A DNA stretch of 64,000 bases, taken from Thioploca sp. (lineage in GTDB: Bacteria; Pseudomonadota; Gammaproteobacteria; Beggiatoales; Beggiatoaceae). The position numbers and the translations under genes are program-made. The DNA is taken from the NCBI GenBank assembly GCA_012032555.1, contig JAAUSR010000012.1, forward strand, positions 44,828 to 108,827, written 5' to 3'. The notes below the pieces were generated by a model. It was not told the DNA's origin and ran no database searches. It saw only the letters and a list, made by a program, of their open reading frames with translations. Below are positions 29,412 to 39,326 of the stretch, piece by piece. Every line of letters begins with the position of its first letter. Position 1 is the first letter of the stretch.

Positions 29412-29801
29412 ATGCAAAACATTTTCATCACCGCTTTTATCATCGCTATTATGGGTAGTAGCACTTTGGTCATTTTCTACCATGATCGTGATGAAACGAC
29501 TCTGGCCGTGCCATCAGTTGAAAGGGTGTCACGACTGAGTGACCCCGATATTCAGCGAGTTACAGGGTTACAATCCGCTGTAAAAGCCTTAACAGAATTA
29601 AAATCGAGTTACTCTTACTCCTATCCGGTTCACACTAACCCAACAGATAATGATAATACCTATTATCTTGTTAATGAAGGTCCTTTACCGGATAATGAAT
29701 TTTGGGAGGGTAGTTATGTTTGTTTACATTTTCCCGACGGACATTGTCCACAAAATATTTCTGTGGTTTCTTATGGAGATTTTCAAATCCAAAATCCCTA
29801 A
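29412..29801 (+). CDS. Small membrane-anchored or secreted hypothetical protein
   Basis: A 129-residue protein not recognised. An N-terminal hydrophobic segment (IFITAFIIAIMGSSTLVIFY) acts as signal anchor or signal peptide, followed by a polar region rich in Ser/Tyr/Asp and ending with two cysteines (YVCLHFPDGHCPQ) that could form a disulfide outside the cytoplasm. GAGGTCGACC precedes the ATG, giving a plausible GAGG ribosome binding site. No neighbours suggest a function. Confidence 0.6.
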   Translation: MQNIFITAFIIAIMGSSTLVIFYHDRDETTLAVPSVERVSRLSDPDIQRVTGLQSAVKALTELKSSYSYSYPVHTNPTDNDNTYYLVNEGPLPDNEFWEGSYVCLHFPDGHCPQNISVVSYGDFQIQNP

Positions 29802-29870
29802 TTAAGAAATAACTTTTAACCCATGGGGAGTAAACTTTGTCAAACTACCCATTTATTTAATAAGCAAGAA

Positions 29871-30086
29871 TTAAATTTTGCTAACTTCTTTATTATCAAT
29901 GAGTTGTCTTTCTGATGCGGAGCTAATTAAATTCTCTTGATTATGGTTGAAAGGAAATATCTTGTAATCACGACCAAAGAAAATGTTATCTAATTTACCC
30001 GACTTAACCAAATCAGTCGCTTTTCTTACTAAAGGCACGGGCAAGTACCCGGTCGTTGAAAGGTTATCTATTAAACATTTCTGATT
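29871..30086 (-). pseudogene. Coding-like remnant downstream of yggX
   Basis: In frame with and directly after the yggX stop, 71 sense codons run without a stop to a TAA at 29871. The residues read like a real protein (for example TTGYLPVPLVRKATDLVKSG and FFGRDYKIFPFNHNQENL), and the base pattern is less AT-skewed than the flanks. There is no ATG or ribosome binding site. It looks like the 3' remnant of a lost gene; the family is not recognised. Confidence 0.3.
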
Positions 30087-30329
30087 TTAAACGGAACCTT
30101 CGCCAAACAAGAATTTTTCCATTTCTTCTTCGAGCATTTTACGATGTCGCGGATCAACCGGTGAAAGACGATACTCATTAATCAACATGGTTTGATGTCT
30201 AAGCCAAAGTTGCCAAGCTTCTTGAGAAATTTGTTCATAAATTTTTTTTCCTAATTCACCTGGATAAGGCGGAACTTTTAAGCCCTCTGCTTCTTGACCT
30301 AATTTGATACAATTAATTATGCGAGTCAT
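30087..30329 (-). CDS. yggX: Fe(2+)-trafficking protein YggX
   Basis: An 80-residue cytoplasmic protein with the family start [16 protein letters not shown] (conserved Cys7), then [16 protein letters not shown] and the [19 protein letters not shown] block. YggX protects Fe-S clusters against oxidation and is thought to move iron. Its start overlaps the mutY stop by four bases (ATGA on the minus strand), the conserved mutY-yggX arrangement; MutY itself has an Fe-S cluster. Length is slightly short of the usual 90 residues. Confidence 0.93.
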   Translation of the reverse strand: MTRIINCIKLGQEAEGLKVPPYPGELGKKIYEQISQEAWQLWLRHQTMLINEYRLSPVDPRHRKMLEEEMEKFLFGEGSV

Positions 30330-31396
30330 GACAATAATTCTCCTGTTGAAGTAAGTTGTGTTAACAACCGTGCTACGGGAACTGCTAGACCATAAACTGG
30401 TGCTTGAACAGCGTTATACCAAAATCCATTAGAAAATACTACTAATTTACACTGTTCTGCTGATAGAGAAACTTGTACTGGAATGATATCTAAATGAAAA
30501 TGAGTGAAAGTATGACGTACTAGTTGCCAAGGATGATATTGGTAAATAACCAATTGAAGATATTGTTGACACCAATGAGGAATATCGGTTGGTAGAGCAC
30601 ATTCCGGAAAACTCCATAATCCACCCCAAATCCCTTGAGGAGGACGTTTTTCTAACAATACCTCACCACTTTTTTCATTTTGTAACATAATGAAAGTTGT
30701 CGTTTTGACGGGTAAAGGTTTACGCAATGGTGGAGAAGGATAAATATCTTCTTGTCGCTGCTGATGAGCTAAACAATCTGACTGGAATGGACAAAGTAAA
30801 CAGTGTGGATGACGACGGATACAAATAGTAGCACCCAAATCCATAATCGCTTGGGTATAGGCAGCGATGCGTTTTGTTGGCATACTTTCCTCAGCTAAAC
30901 GCCATAACGTACTCGCTACCACTTTTTCACTGGGATGTCCAGCGAGTGCATAATAACGACACAATACCCGTTTTACATTACCATCCAAGATAGGGTGACG
31001 CTGTTGGTGGGCTAAGGCTAAAATCGCACCCGCTGTCGACCGACCAATTCCCGGTAATTGCATCAACTGCTTTAAATCAGTGGGTAACTCACCGTTATAT
31101 TGATGAAAAACTTGTTGCGCAGCTTGATATAAATGACGAGCACGTGCGTAATATCCCAAACCAGCCCAATAATACAAAACTTCATCTAATGAAGCAGTCG
31201 CTAAAGTAGCGATATCAGTAAATCGCTCGATAAAGCGTTGGTAATAAGGAATAACCGTATTAACTTGCGTTTGTTGAAGCATGACTTCTGAAATCCATAC
31301 CCGATAAGGTGTTGGATTACTCTGCCAAGGTAAGTTAGTTCGTCCATGTTGATCAAACCAAGCTAGCAACCGTTGATTAAAGGTTGAAGTAGCCAT
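30326..31396 (-). CDS. mutY: A/G-specific adenine DNA glycosylase
   Basis: A 356-residue base-excision repair enzyme that removes adenine paired with 8-oxoguanine. It has the helix-hairpin-helix [14 protein letters not shown], the catalytic-acid region ([19 protein letters not shown]), and the Fe-S loop C-x6-C-x2-C-x5-C ([17 protein letters not shown]). A NUDIX-like C-terminal domain for 8-oxoG recognition starts at about 230. It overlaps yggX by four bases, so the two genes form an operon. Start ATG at 31396. Confidence 0.95.
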   Translation of the reverse strand: MATSTFNQRLLAWFDQHGRTNLPWQSNPTPYRVWISEVMLQQTQVNTVIPYYQRFIERFTDIATLATASLDEVLYYWAGLGYYARARHLYQAAQQVFHQYNGELPTDLKQLMQLPGIGRSTAGAILALAHQQRHPILDGNVKRVLCRYYALAGHPSEKVVASTLWRLAEESMPTKRIAAYTQAIMDLGATICIRRHPHCLLCPFQSDCLAHQQRQEDIYPSPPLRKPLPVKTTTFIMLQNEKSGEVLLEKRPPQGIWGGLWSFPECALPTDIPHWCQQYLQLVIYQYHPWQLVRHTFTHFHLDIIPVQVSLSAEQCKLVVFSNGFWYNAVQAPVYGLAVPVARLLTQLTSTGELLS

Positions 31397-31655
31397 GAGT
31401 ATACTCAGTTATTATACCTAATGGGGTTAAATTTATTATCCCGATTAAATGAATTCAACTCATTTTAATTACTCTAAAATTATTTAATTTTTTAATGGAA
31501 AAAAGTTATTATTGCAATATTGAGTCTAACTAACCTAATTTTTTTGAATTTATGACTTTTCATCTAGAGTTTAAATTGAAGTACCAAATAGCTAGATTTA
31601 GTCTTATTTATCAATTTATATTATAATTACTTAACTGACACATGACCACCCCTAG

Positions 31656-31750
31656 CCCCGCCAAGCGGGGAATTATACTCTATCTTATAGGTATCGTGTC
31701 AGATACCCGGCGAATGAGCTAACTGGTACTTCCCGCCTGAGCAAGGTGGG
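31656..31750. repeat. Cluster of three hairpins
   Basis: Three hairpins follow each other: CCCCGC-CAA-GCGGGG (31656-31670), GGTATC/GATACC with a six-base loop (31690-31707), and CCCGCCT/AGGTGGG with one G-T pair (31732-31750). Their GC-rich cores stand out in AT-rich sequence. Possible dispersed repeat element or structured RNA. Confidence 0.4.
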
Positions 31751-32464
31751 AGTAATTGAGTCAACTCGGCATAACCTAAAATGATTATTGGGGTCATATT
31801 ACTAATTGCTTTACTACATTAGCGCTAAGCACATCCTTATACACAAATCGAGTGAATACAGATAAGCGATCAATTTTATTGACAGTATGACTGTTAGGAT
31901 AACTAATATTTTGTAAATCAATTAATTAAAAGGTATGTCTCAAAGTGTGCGCTTCAGCGTGGAAATGCGTATTGAGATGTTCCGGTGTCTCGTTTAATTT
32001 TTCGTTGCCATGCCTTGAAATGATAACGGCTCCAACTACGCAGTGCGCCGTATCTACACGCCCACAAAAACGCGTAGTAATGAGGAATCCTAGCACTTGA
32101 CGCGAAGGCGTTCAGGTATGCACTTCCACACCGGTGCATGGAAATGTGCTTTTCTACATACCGATCGCCAGAATTTCCCACCAACAGCTTTAGATAAAAT
32201 TGATTGGATTTTATTTAATACTCGTAGTGCTTCCTCAAGTGAGTTAACCAGCATAATTCGCTTATGGTGATCACTATGCCTTTCAATTGTTAAGACTAAA
32301 ATGCTTTTAAAAAACGAGTATAATAATAAAAATATAAAACACTAACTCGGTAAAGTTAATGGGGAAAGTAGTGAAAATAAATAAACCTCTCCGGTTAGAA
32401 CAACTGAAGCATTCTGGTTTTAAACAAACCGGGTATTGCTATTAATTAAAGTCAAAAATATTAT

Positions 32465-32492
32465 AACTATTAACTGATAACTGATAACTGTT
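32465..32492. repeat. Heptameric short tandem repeat
   Basis: Four 7-base units in a row: AACTATT, AACTGAT, AACTGAT, AACTGTT. The array ends five bases before the next ATG. The same unit (reverse complement CAGTTAT) recurs at 54481-54501, also just upstream of a start. Confidence 0.5.
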
Positions 32493-32497
32493 TCCTG

Positions 32498-33121
32498 ATG
32501 AAACAACCAGAACATATTCACTTCACTTTTCCTCTTAACGTCTATGCTCATAGTCTTTATCTACAACAAGGTCAAGTGAATTATTTGCATTATGGTTTAG
32601 TGGAAGAAAACGAAGACGTTTGGGAATTAGGCGCGCTGGTAACGCAACAACGTTCTACTGATCTCTTGTTAGCACGGTTACCCCCACCACCTTGCCGTAT
32701 TTTAGAAGTGGGGATTGGTTTGGGAACCCTAGCTACGCTATTAATGGAACAAGGCTATCAAGTAACTGGTATTTGCCCCGATCCCTACCAGATTGCCATA
32801 GCCAAGCAACGGATCCACAGTGGCTTTCGGTTACAATGTTTAACATTCGAAGAATTTAATACTTTAGAACAGAGTTATGAAGTAATTTTACTGCAAGAAT
32901 CAGCTCAATATCTAAAACCACTCACCTTATTTAACAAAGCACATCATTTGTTAAGTGAAAAAGGTCAATTATTAATTATTGATAAGATCGGATTACGACG
33001 TGGTCCTCAAGATGGTGTGGAAGGGTTACCTTTACTCAAATACAGCCTAGCACAAGCAGAACGTTGTGGCTTTAAATTACTCGAACAAATTGATTTGTCT
33101 AAAAAGCGGCTCCTACTTTAG
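32498..33121 (+). CDS. Class I SAM methyltransferase domain, first part of a split methyltransferase-GNAT protein
   Basis: A 207-residue frame with SAM motif I ILEVGIGLGTLATLL, motif II (VTGICPDPYQIAIAK) and ILLQESAQYL. It ends prematurely in KKRLLL. In the -1 frame the sequence instead continues AAPTLDYLLSIIQIHQQQLL, so one A is missing from TAAAAAG at 33101-33105. With the two following frames this makes one protein of about 584 residues: methyltransferase (1-210), linker helix, and a GNAT-type acetyltransferase domain. The heptamer repeat lies just upstream of its ATG. Confidence 0.72.
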   Translation: MKQPEHIHFTFPLNVYAHSLYLQQGQVNYLHYGLVEENEDVWELGALVTQQRSTDLLLARLPPPPCRILEVGIGLGTLATLLMEQGYQVTGICPDPYQIAIAKQRIHSGFRLQCLTFEEFNTLEQSYEVILLQESAQYLKPLTLFNKAHHLLSEKGQLLIIDKIGLRRGPQDGVEGLPLLKYSLAQAERCGFKLLEQIDLSKKRLLL

Positions 33122-33633
33122 ATTATTTACTCAGTATAATCCAAATTCACCAACAACAACTCCTGAATGATTTAAACTTAGCCGAAAAGAAATTGATTGA
33201 TTTAGTTGAATCGTTACGTGTATATCAAGATAAATATCGAGATGGACGTTATGGTTATGTCCTATTGCACTTTGAAAAAACTAAAACACCGTATTGGCAA
33301 GTACTCGAAATCACCTCAAATGATCAAGCGGCTGTCAGAACCCTATTTGAGAGAGTCTTTAAGAATCAAATGAGTAAAGCGTTATGGGAATGGAAATACG
33401 GTCATGAACGCGGTATGGCGATGGCAGCCTGGAAAAAAGGCAGAATTGTAGCTCATTACGGTGGGGTACTCCGTGAATTATGCTATTTTGGCGTTCCCAA
33501 AACGGGAGTACAAATTGCGGATGTGATGGTCGATAAAAAAGAACGCGGTATTTTAACTCGTCATGGTCCTTATTTTTGGCCGGTGCTACTTTTCCTGAGT
33601 ACTATGCCGGTTATGGTAATCGCATTTTATTAG
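33103..33633 (+). CDS. Linker and N-terminal GNAT part of split methyltransferase-GNAT protein
   Basis: Continues the upstream frame after the A5 run. A coiled-coil-like linker (IIQIHQQQLLNDLNLAEKKLIDLVESLRVYQ) leads to KALWEWKYGHERGMAMAAWKKGRIVAHYGG and VQIADVMVDKKERG, which match the start of Acetyltransf_9-type GNAT domains. It then leaves the conserved frame at TATTTTTGG (33571-33579), where adding a T would give FLAGATFPEYYAGYG. Read alone it has only a TTG start at 33193, so it is not a separate gene. Confidence 0.6.
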   Translation, partial: KAAPTLDYLLSIIQIHQQQLLNDLNLAEKKLIDLVESLRVYQDKYRDGRYGYVLLHFEKTKTPYWQVLEITSNDQAAVRTLFERVFKNQMSKALWEWKYGHERGMAMAAWKKGRIVAHYGGVLRELCYFGVPKTGVQIADVMVDKKERGILTRHGPYFWPVLLFLSTMPVMVIAFY

Positions 33634-34250
33634 GCTTTGGATTTCCAACTGGGCGGGCTATCCGAGTTGCAGAGTTGTTAGGGTTATATGCGCAAGTGGG
33701 TAGGATGACTGAAGTCCGTTGGTTAACTTATAGTGGATTACCACATTTATGGACTCGTATCCGTCATTTACATCCTTTAGAATATGCAGCGGATCGCGAA
33801 ATAATCAATCATTTATGGAAGCAAATGCAAGGTTGTTTTAAAGAGGCTATTATTGGGGTGCGTGATTGGGACTATATCCAGCATCGTTATATTGCTCATC
33901 CGCTTAAACACTATGATATTTTAGTCGTGAGCAAACGGTTTGGTGGTGAACCTTTAGGTGTTGTCGTTTTATACCGAGAGGCAGAAATTTGCAAATTACT
34001 AGACATTATTGCACCACTCGAGCACCTTAACACGTTAATTAAACAAACTCAACGGATTGTCGGTCGCTGGGGTATTCCAACGCTGAGCTTATGGATCACT
34101 GAAAACTTTGTGAATTTATTTACGCAAACGGGTGGTGAATCTTATCCTCTGGATGTCAGAATCCCACATTGTATTTGGTATGAAGGCCCTCCCCTCTCTG
34201 AAGTTCAAGGAAAATGGTGGCTAATGGGTGGTGATACCGATTTTATGTAA
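33576..34250 (+). CDS. C-terminal GNAT-like part of split methyltransferase-GNAT protein
   Basis: About 224 residues in the frame entered after the T5 run. ATFPEYYAGYGNRILLGFGFP matches the acetyl-CoA loop side of large GNAT-like acetyltransferases (the usual form is xLLGFGFP). The remaining region contains VRDWDYIQHRYIAHP and a late LWITENFVNLFTQTG. It ends 20 bases before the convergent MFS gene. Together with 32498-33121 and 33103-33633 it forms a methyltransferase-acetyltransferase fusion; the substrate is unknown. Confidence 0.62.
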   Translation: MAGATFPEYYAGYGNRILLGFGFPTGRAIRVAELLGLYAQVGRMTEVRWLTYSGLPHLWTRIRHLHPLEYAADREIINHLWKQMQGCFKEAIIGVRDWDYIQHRYIAHPLKHYDILVVSKRFGGEPLGVVVLYREAEICKLLDIIAPLEHLNTLIKQTQRIVGRWGIPTLSLWITENFVNLFTQTGGESYPLDVRIPHCIWYEGPPLSEVQGKWWLMGGDTDFM

Positions 34251-34269
34251 TATCAACATTAATGGGTTG

Positions 34270-35397
34270 TTAAGTTAATTTATCTCGTTCTAACCACTGC
34301 CAACTAATCCAGATAGCAATGAAGCAAACCCCAGCCGCTCCATAATAGCTGAATGGTGCGCCCAGTTGCCAAACATAACCACTGGCTAAACTGCCAACGG
34401 CGCCACCCGCACCAAAGCTTAAGCTACTGTACAAAGCTTGAGCTTGACCTTGATGATAATCAGCAAAATAATGACGAATCAGTTGCATGCTCACACCATG
34501 ATAGATTCCAAAACTCGCCGCATGTAATAATTGGGCAAACATTAATATCAGCAACGAATTGACTGCAGAACCGATCAATAACCAACGTAACGCTGCTAAA
34601 CTTAAACTCATCATTAATAATCGACTTAAGCTAAATCGTATCAGTAACCGGTGCATAACCAGAAATATCAAAACCTCAGCAATAACACCTAATGCCCATA
34701 ATTGCCCAATTAAATCTCGGGTATAGCCATGATTTTCCAAATATAATGAATAAAATGTATAATAAGGGCCATGACTAACTTGCATTAAAAAACAAATCGC
34801 AAAAAAAGCGAGAATAGTTGGACATCGCAAGACTTGATAAAATGATTTGGCGTAAGTGGGTGCCACAGAATTAACTTTTTCGGGGACCCATAAACTGCTT
34901 AACCCAATCCCAATAAATAAGCTCAGCAATAAAGTTGGTAATAATCTGATCGAAATATGTTCCAATAACCAACCAAATAAGGCGACGGTGATAATAAAAC
35001 CGATTGAACCCCAGAGGCGAATTTGAGTATAACGACGTGCTTGCAATCCTAAATAAGCGAATGTGGTCGCTTCAAATTGAGGCAAAGCTGCATTCCAGAA
35101 AAAACTAAACGTCGTCATCACGATAATTAACCACAGATAATCTTGTCTCAACAAGACACCCGCAAAACAAATCACCGCCAATAAAGAACTAATACGCACT
35201 AAAATAACATGATACCCAGTAAGCGCTGCCAGCCAACCCCAAATGTTAGGAGCAATAATCTTGGTTGCCATAATGATAGCAATAAATTCTCCAATCACCT
35301 TGGCGTCAAACCCTAAATGATGTAAATAAATGCCCCAGTAGGGCATCATCGCGCCTATACTACTAAAATAAAAAAATAAAAGCCGGACAACCGCCAA
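34270..35397 (-). CDS. MFS transporter of the MFS_1-like (HcaT/3-phenylpropionate-type) family
   Basis: A 375-residue membrane protein with about 12 helices. The N-terminus reads LLFFYFSSIGAMMPYWGIYLHHLGF, the characteristic opening of the 3-phenylpropionate/HcaT-like branch, and GYxxDLIGQLWALGVIAEV marks the seventh/eighth-helix region. The substrate cannot be told. The start is TTG at 35397; an in-frame TAA lies four codons before, and no ATG is in reach, so either TTG initiates or the first codons are damaged. No strong Shine-Dalgarno is seen. Confidence 0.8.
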   Translation of the reverse strand: MAVVRLLFFYFSSIGAMMPYWGIYLHHLGFDAKVIGEFIAIIMATKIIAPNIWGWLAALTGYHVILVRISSLLAVICFAGVLLRQDYLWLIIVMTTFSFFWNAALPQFEATTFAYLGLQARRYTQIRLWGSIGFIITVALFGWLLEHISIRLLPTLLLSLFIGIGLSSLWVPEKVNSVAPTYAKSFYQVLRCPTILAFFAICFLMQVSHGPYYTFYSLYLENHGYTRDLIGQLWALGVIAEVLIFLVMHRLLIRFSLSRLLMMSLSLAALRWLLIGSAVNSLLILMFAQLLHAASFGIYHGVSMQLIRHYFADYHQGQAQALYSSLSFGAGGAVGSLASGYVWQLGAPFSYYGAAGVCFIAIWISWQWLERDKLT

Positions 35398-35434
35398 TAA
35401 TAAGGGATATTATCCAAGCATTTTTCCGGGTTTG

Positions 35435-36550
35435 TCACTGACGATCAGTCACCTGAGAGGGAATTAAGGGGATTGACGAGTGTACATCCCAATTTTGAGC
35501 ACGATGGCGTAAAGCATGGTCCATTAAAACCAATGCTAACATCGCTTCGGCGATTGGAGTGGCACGAATTCCAACACATGGATCATGTCGTCCCGTGGTA
35601 ATCACCTCCGTTGGTTGTCCACGAATATCAACACTACGCCCAGGTAATCTCAAACTAGAAGTTGGTTTCAAAGCGATACTGGCAATAATATCCTGCCCTG
35701 AAGAAATTCCACCTAAAATGCCGCCAGCATGATTACTTAAAAAACCCTGTGGGGTAATTTCGTCCCGATGTTCTGTTCCTTTTTGTTCTACACAGGCAAA
35801 ACCATCACCAATTTCAACACCTTTTACTGCATTAATGCTCATCAAGGCGTAAGCAATATCTGCATCTAGCCGATCAAAAACCGGTTCGCCTAAACCCACT
35901 GGGACATGATTAGCTACTATGGTAATGCGAGCACCAATTGAATTACCTTCCTGACGCAAAACATCCATATACTTTTCTATTTGGGGTACTAAGTTGGTAT
36001 CCGGGCAAAAGAAAGGATTACGGTTAATTTCTTCCCAATTAAATCGGTTAGGATCTGGTTTAAGTGGACCTAATTGTGTCAAATAGCCGCGTATCTGAGT
36101 ACCATAATGCGCTTTAAGATATTTCTTCGCAATGGCACCGGCTGCAACTCGAATTGCCGTTTCCCGTGCGGAAGCGCGTCCGCCGCCACGGTAATCACGA
36201 ATGCCATATTTTTGCTGATAAGTATAATCAGCATGAGCCGGTCGAAATTGCTCCTTAATTTTGCCATAATCCTTAGAACGTTGATCGGTATTATCAATCA
36301 GTAACCCAATAGGACAACCGGTCGTTTTACCTTCAAACACACCGGAAAGAATTTTAACGGCATCGGCTTCACGTCGTTGGGTAGTATGACGAGATGTTCC
36401 TGGTTTGCGTCGGTCCAAATCAACTTGTAAATCATTTGTGCTCAATTCCAAACCGGGTGGACAACCATCAACAATCCCACCAATTGCCGGACCATGGCTT
36501 TCTCCAAAGGTGGTCACGGTAAAGATTTTTCCAAAGGTATTGCCTGACAT
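35435..36550 (-). CDS. aroC: Chorismate synthase
   Basis: A 371-residue enzyme catalysing the last shikimate step, EPSP to chorismate, with reduced FMN. Signatures: [19 protein letters not shown] (signature 1), [11 protein letters not shown] (signature 2), and [17 protein letters not shown] (signature 3). Length and start ([11 protein letters not shown]) match the bacterial enzyme. The other shikimate genes aroE, aroB and aroK lie 16-20 kb away, so the pathway is dispersed. Confidence 0.96.
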   Translation of the reverse strand: MSGNTFGKIFTVTTFGESHGPAIGGIVDGCPPGLELSTNDLQVDLDRRKPGTSRHTTQRREADAVKILSGVFEGKTTGCPIGLLIDNTDQRSKDYGKIKEQFRPAHADYTYQQKYGIRDYRGGGRASARETAIRVAAGAIAKKYLKAHYGTQIRGYLTQLGPLKPDPNRFNWEEINRNPFFCPDTNLVPQIEKYMDVLRQEGNSIGARITIVANHVPVGLGEPVFDRLDADIAYALMSINAVKGVEIGDGFACVEQKGTEHRDEITPQGFLSNHAGGILGGISSGQDIIASIALKPTSSLRLPGRSVDIRGQPTEVITTGRHDPCVGIRATPIAEAMLALVLMDHALRHRAQNWDVHSSIPLIPSQVTDRQ

Positions 36551-36717
36551 AAGTAAGAAATTTTAAGATGGTTAAAATAATGAATAGTCTAACAGTTTAT
36601 CACGCTTTCAAGTAGTAGAGCGGGAGTTTTTTCCAAGCAACTGAGTTAAATTGTTAATACTAGCAGGGGACTTTATAATTCTCTATCATAGCTGTATGGA
36701 AACGAAGAATCAGAAAA

Positions 36718-38928
36718 TTAATTATTATTCATTATAGTGGTTGTCACACACCACTTTTCCCACATTTGGCGATAAGTCTTTTCTAAATGGCGAGTAAAAC
36801 TTTTGTCGTCCATCAACGGAGAAGTTTGCATTTTATGTCGTAACCCAGAGCGTAATTCTTGCAAATAACGCCTATTGTTGGCTAGTTTAACACTAATATT
36901 GATATATTCTGCTGGCTCATCAGCAATCAGTTCAGTTAAACCCAGAGCAGATAAAATACTGAGTCCCATCCGCGCAGCCTGTCGTTCTCCTACTAATGTC
37001 ACCACCGGCACACCCATCCATAACGCTTCACAAGTCGTAGTAGCACCATGATAGGGATAACTGTCTAAAGCAATGTCGATTTGATGGTAATATTTCAAGT
37101 GTGCTACGGTAGAATCAGTATAATTGGCGAGAATCAAACGTCCAGAGTCAATTCCTAATGCTATCAATTGTTGTTTAAGTCGCTGTCGGGTATCCGGATC
37201 ATTTAAACTTCTCGCTTTAAGTAAAAGTTTCGCTCCAGGAACTTGTTGTAGTATTTGTGCCCAAATCGCTAAAATATCGGCATTTAATTTAGCATAGTTA
37301 TTGAATGAGCCAAAAGTAATCTGTTTTTTCTTAAGCGCCGGTAAAGGATTGATTGGAGGACTGTCATTGTCCGGACGGTAACAAAAATAACTGTTGGGCA
37401 TTCTAATTAATTGTTCTGCATTGAATGAATCGGTTTTCCCTTCCGGATCCACAGAGTTATCGGTTATTCGATAGTCGATAGTTGTTAGACCGGTGCTACT
37501 GGGATAACCCAAATAAGTGATTTGTACCGGTGCTGGCTTTCTAGCAAAAACTAATAGGCGATTTTGGTTAGTATGTCCACCTAAATCGATGAGAATATCA
37601 ATAGCGGCTTGTCTTATGTTTTCGGCTAATATCTCATCAGACCAATCGGCACAATTTATCCACTGATCAACTGATTTTTTAAAACGTTGAGTGACCTTAT
37701 CGGTGGTAGTACTATTGTCGTAACAAACAATTTCAAATTGTTCATGATCATGTTGAGTTAACACCGGTTCGATAAAGTAAGCCACCGAGTGTTTATGAAA
37801 ATCAGTTGAAATGTAGCCAATTTTTAACTTGCGCTGCTGACAGCGATCATTCAAATGGGGCTGAATCGACGCTGCCAAAGGCAGAACATATTGTTGATTA
37901 AATTGTTGATGTACTGAGAATAGTGTAGTTAAATCAATATCGGCTTGGTATTGAAAAGCCAATAGCAAATTACTATGAGTCAAAGCATTCGGTTGTGCTG
38001 CTAAAATCTGCTGATAATAGGTGATTGCTTGCTGAATAAAACCTTGATATAACAAACTACTGGCTAAATTACTACCCGCTTCGACAAAATCTGGGACTAA
38101 TTGGAGTGCTTGTTGGAAACACTGGGTCGCTTTAGTCAGATGACCCATTTGACTGAATACCGTACCCAAATTATTGTAAGTATCAGCATCGCTTGGATTT
38201 AAAGCTAATACTTGTTGGTAAGCAACCATGGCTTTATCCAAACGACCTTGGGTTCTCCAGATATCACCCAGACATTTATGAGTTTGAGCGTTATTTGGTG
38301 CCAGAGCCAGTGCCCGTTGGTAATAATTCACCGCTTTGGAAAATTGACCTAATTCCGCCAGTGCATAACCTAAATGATGATTAATCTCAGCATCATTGGG
38401 TTTTAAAGCTAAAGCTTGTTGATAACACTTGATAGCCTCGCTGATTTGTCTTTGTGATAACAAGACTGAACCTAAATAATGATGTACTGTCGCATCATTT
38501 GGATTTAATGCTAAATATTGCCGATAATGCTGAGCGGCTTGTGCCCACTGGCGATGATGGCGCAATAAATTACCTAAATTATAGTGCGCCTCTAAGTGAT
38601 TCGGCTCTAAAGTCAGTGCCCGGTTAAAATTCTCTATCGCTTCGGTCCATTGACCTTGTCCACTCAGCGCACCACCCAAACTACTGTAAAAATTAGCCAC
38701 GGTGTTATCTAGAGCAATGGCTTGATTAATCAGTTCAATTGCTTCGTCAAATTGCTGCCGCTGAGCGGCAATAACACCTAGTAAGTGCAATAGCTCACTG
38801 GGTTGAGGCGCTATGGGTAACGCTTGGAGATAGATGGCCTCAGCTTGAGATAAATTACCGGCTTGGTGATGTTGAAAAGCCAGTTGTAGTGCTTGGGAAT
38901 AAGTTAACGTCTGAGTGGAAGAAGTCAT
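36718..38928 (-). CDS. TPR protein with OGT/SPINDLY-like glycosyltransferase domain (GT41)
   Basis: A 736-residue protein. About ten TPR units (34 residues each, for example EAIELINQAIALD and AAQHYRQYLALNPNDATVHHYLGSVL) cover roughly 10-345. The C-terminal half matches O-GlcNAc transferase-like GT41: LKIGYISTDFHKHSVAYFIEPVL, LGGHTNQNRLLVFARKPAPVQITYLGYPSSTG, FGSFNNYAKLN and LDSYPYHGATTTCEALWMGVPVVTLVG. These enzymes glycosylate Ser/Thr (or Asn) in proteins, using TPRs to choose targets. Such genes are abundant in large sulfur bacteria. The donor sugar is not predictable. Confidence 0.9.
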   Translation of the reverse strand: MTSSTQTLTYSQALQLAFQHHQAGNLSQAEAIYLQALPIAPQPSELLHLLGVIAAQRQQFDEAIELINQAIALDNTVANFYSSLGGALSGQGQWTEAIENFNRALTLEPNHLEAHYNLGNLLRHHRQWAQAAQHYRQYLALNPNDATVHHYLGSVLLSQRQISEAIKCYQQALALKPNDAEINHHLGYALAELGQFSKAVNYYQRALALAPNNAQTHKCLGDIWRTQGRLDKAMVAYQQVLALNPSDADTYNNLGTVFSQMGHLTKATQCFQQALQLVPDFVEAGSNLASSLLYQGFIQQAITYYQQILAAQPNALTHSNLLLAFQYQADIDLTTLFSVHQQFNQQYVLPLAASIQPHLNDRCQQRKLKIGYISTDFHKHSVAYFIEPVLTQHDHEQFEIVCYDNSTTTDKVTQRFKKSVDQWINCADWSDEILAENIRQAAIDILIDLGGHTNQNRLLVFARKPAPVQITYLGYPSSTGLTTIDYRITDNSVDPEGKTDSFNAEQLIRMPNSYFCYRPDNDSPPINPLPALKKKQITFGSFNNYAKLNADILAIWAQILQQVPGAKLLLKARSLNDPDTRQRLKQQLIALGIDSGRLILANYTDSTVAHLKYYHQIDIALDSYPYHGATTTCEALWMGVPVVTLVGERQAARMGLSILSALGLTELIADEPAEYINISVKLANNRRYLQELRSGLRHKMQTSPLMDDKSFTRHLEKTYRQMWEKWCVTTTIMNNN

Positions 38929-38933
38929 CCGAT

Positions 38934-39326
38934 TTACCTAGATTGTAACTGGGCCGCTATCCGCAACCGTAACGCATTAAGCTTAATAAACCCCTCGGCG
39001 TCTTTTTGATTATAGGCACCTTCATCTTCTTCAAAAGTGGCGATGTTGGCATTAAAGAGACTGTTAGTTTGCGAATAACGTCCCGTCACAATGACATTGC
39101 CTTTATACAGTTTAAGGCGGATTTTACCATTCACCTGGGATTGGGAAGCATCGATTAATTCTTGTAATAATTTACGTTCGGGACTCCACCAATAGCCATT
39201 GTAAACTAAACTGGCATAACGCGGCATTAATTCATCTTTTAGATGAGCTACTTCCCGATCTAAAGTGAGTGATTCCATTGCCCGATGGGCTTTAATCATC
39301 ACCGTACCCCGGGGGTTTCGTAACAA
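38934..39326 (-). CDS. argG: Argininosuccinate synthase, C-terminal part (frameshifted)
   Basis: Continues the ArgG frame after ETPGG and carries the conserved C-terminal segment [19 protein letters not shown] ... [21 protein letters not shown] and [14 protein letters not shown]. It overlaps the N-terminal frame by 28 bases. Adding one G to the G4/C5 run at 39307-39315 would restore a 404-residue ArgG, the normal length. No start of its own is evident. Confidence 0.8.
   Translation of the reverse strand: MLRNPRGTVMIKAHRAMESLTLDREVAHLKDELMPRYASLVYNGYWWSPERKLLQELIDASQSQVNGKIRLKLYKGNVIVTGRYSQTNSLFNANIATFEEDEGAYNQKDAEGFIKLNALRLRIAAQLQSR

Larger units (their letters stand above)
31397..32497. other. 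Long intergenic region with hairpins and a GC-richer block
   Basis: These 1.1 kb separate divergent mutY and the methyltransferase-GNAT gene. They hold three hairpins at 31656-31750, a GC-richer block at about 31935-32190, and a heptamer repeat at 32465-32492. A 76-codon minus-strand frame (31954-32184) crosses the block but resembles no family. No tRNA or clear small RNA was found. Confidence 0.4.

Noticed and set aside
31954..32184. 76-codon minus-strand frame
   Set aside because: No recognised family, GTG start without a ribosome binding site; kept only as a composition anomaly.
33101..33105. Programmed frameshift at TAAAAAG
   Set aside because: The P-site codon would re-pair with TAA, so it is not a proper slippery heptamer; a missing base is simpler.
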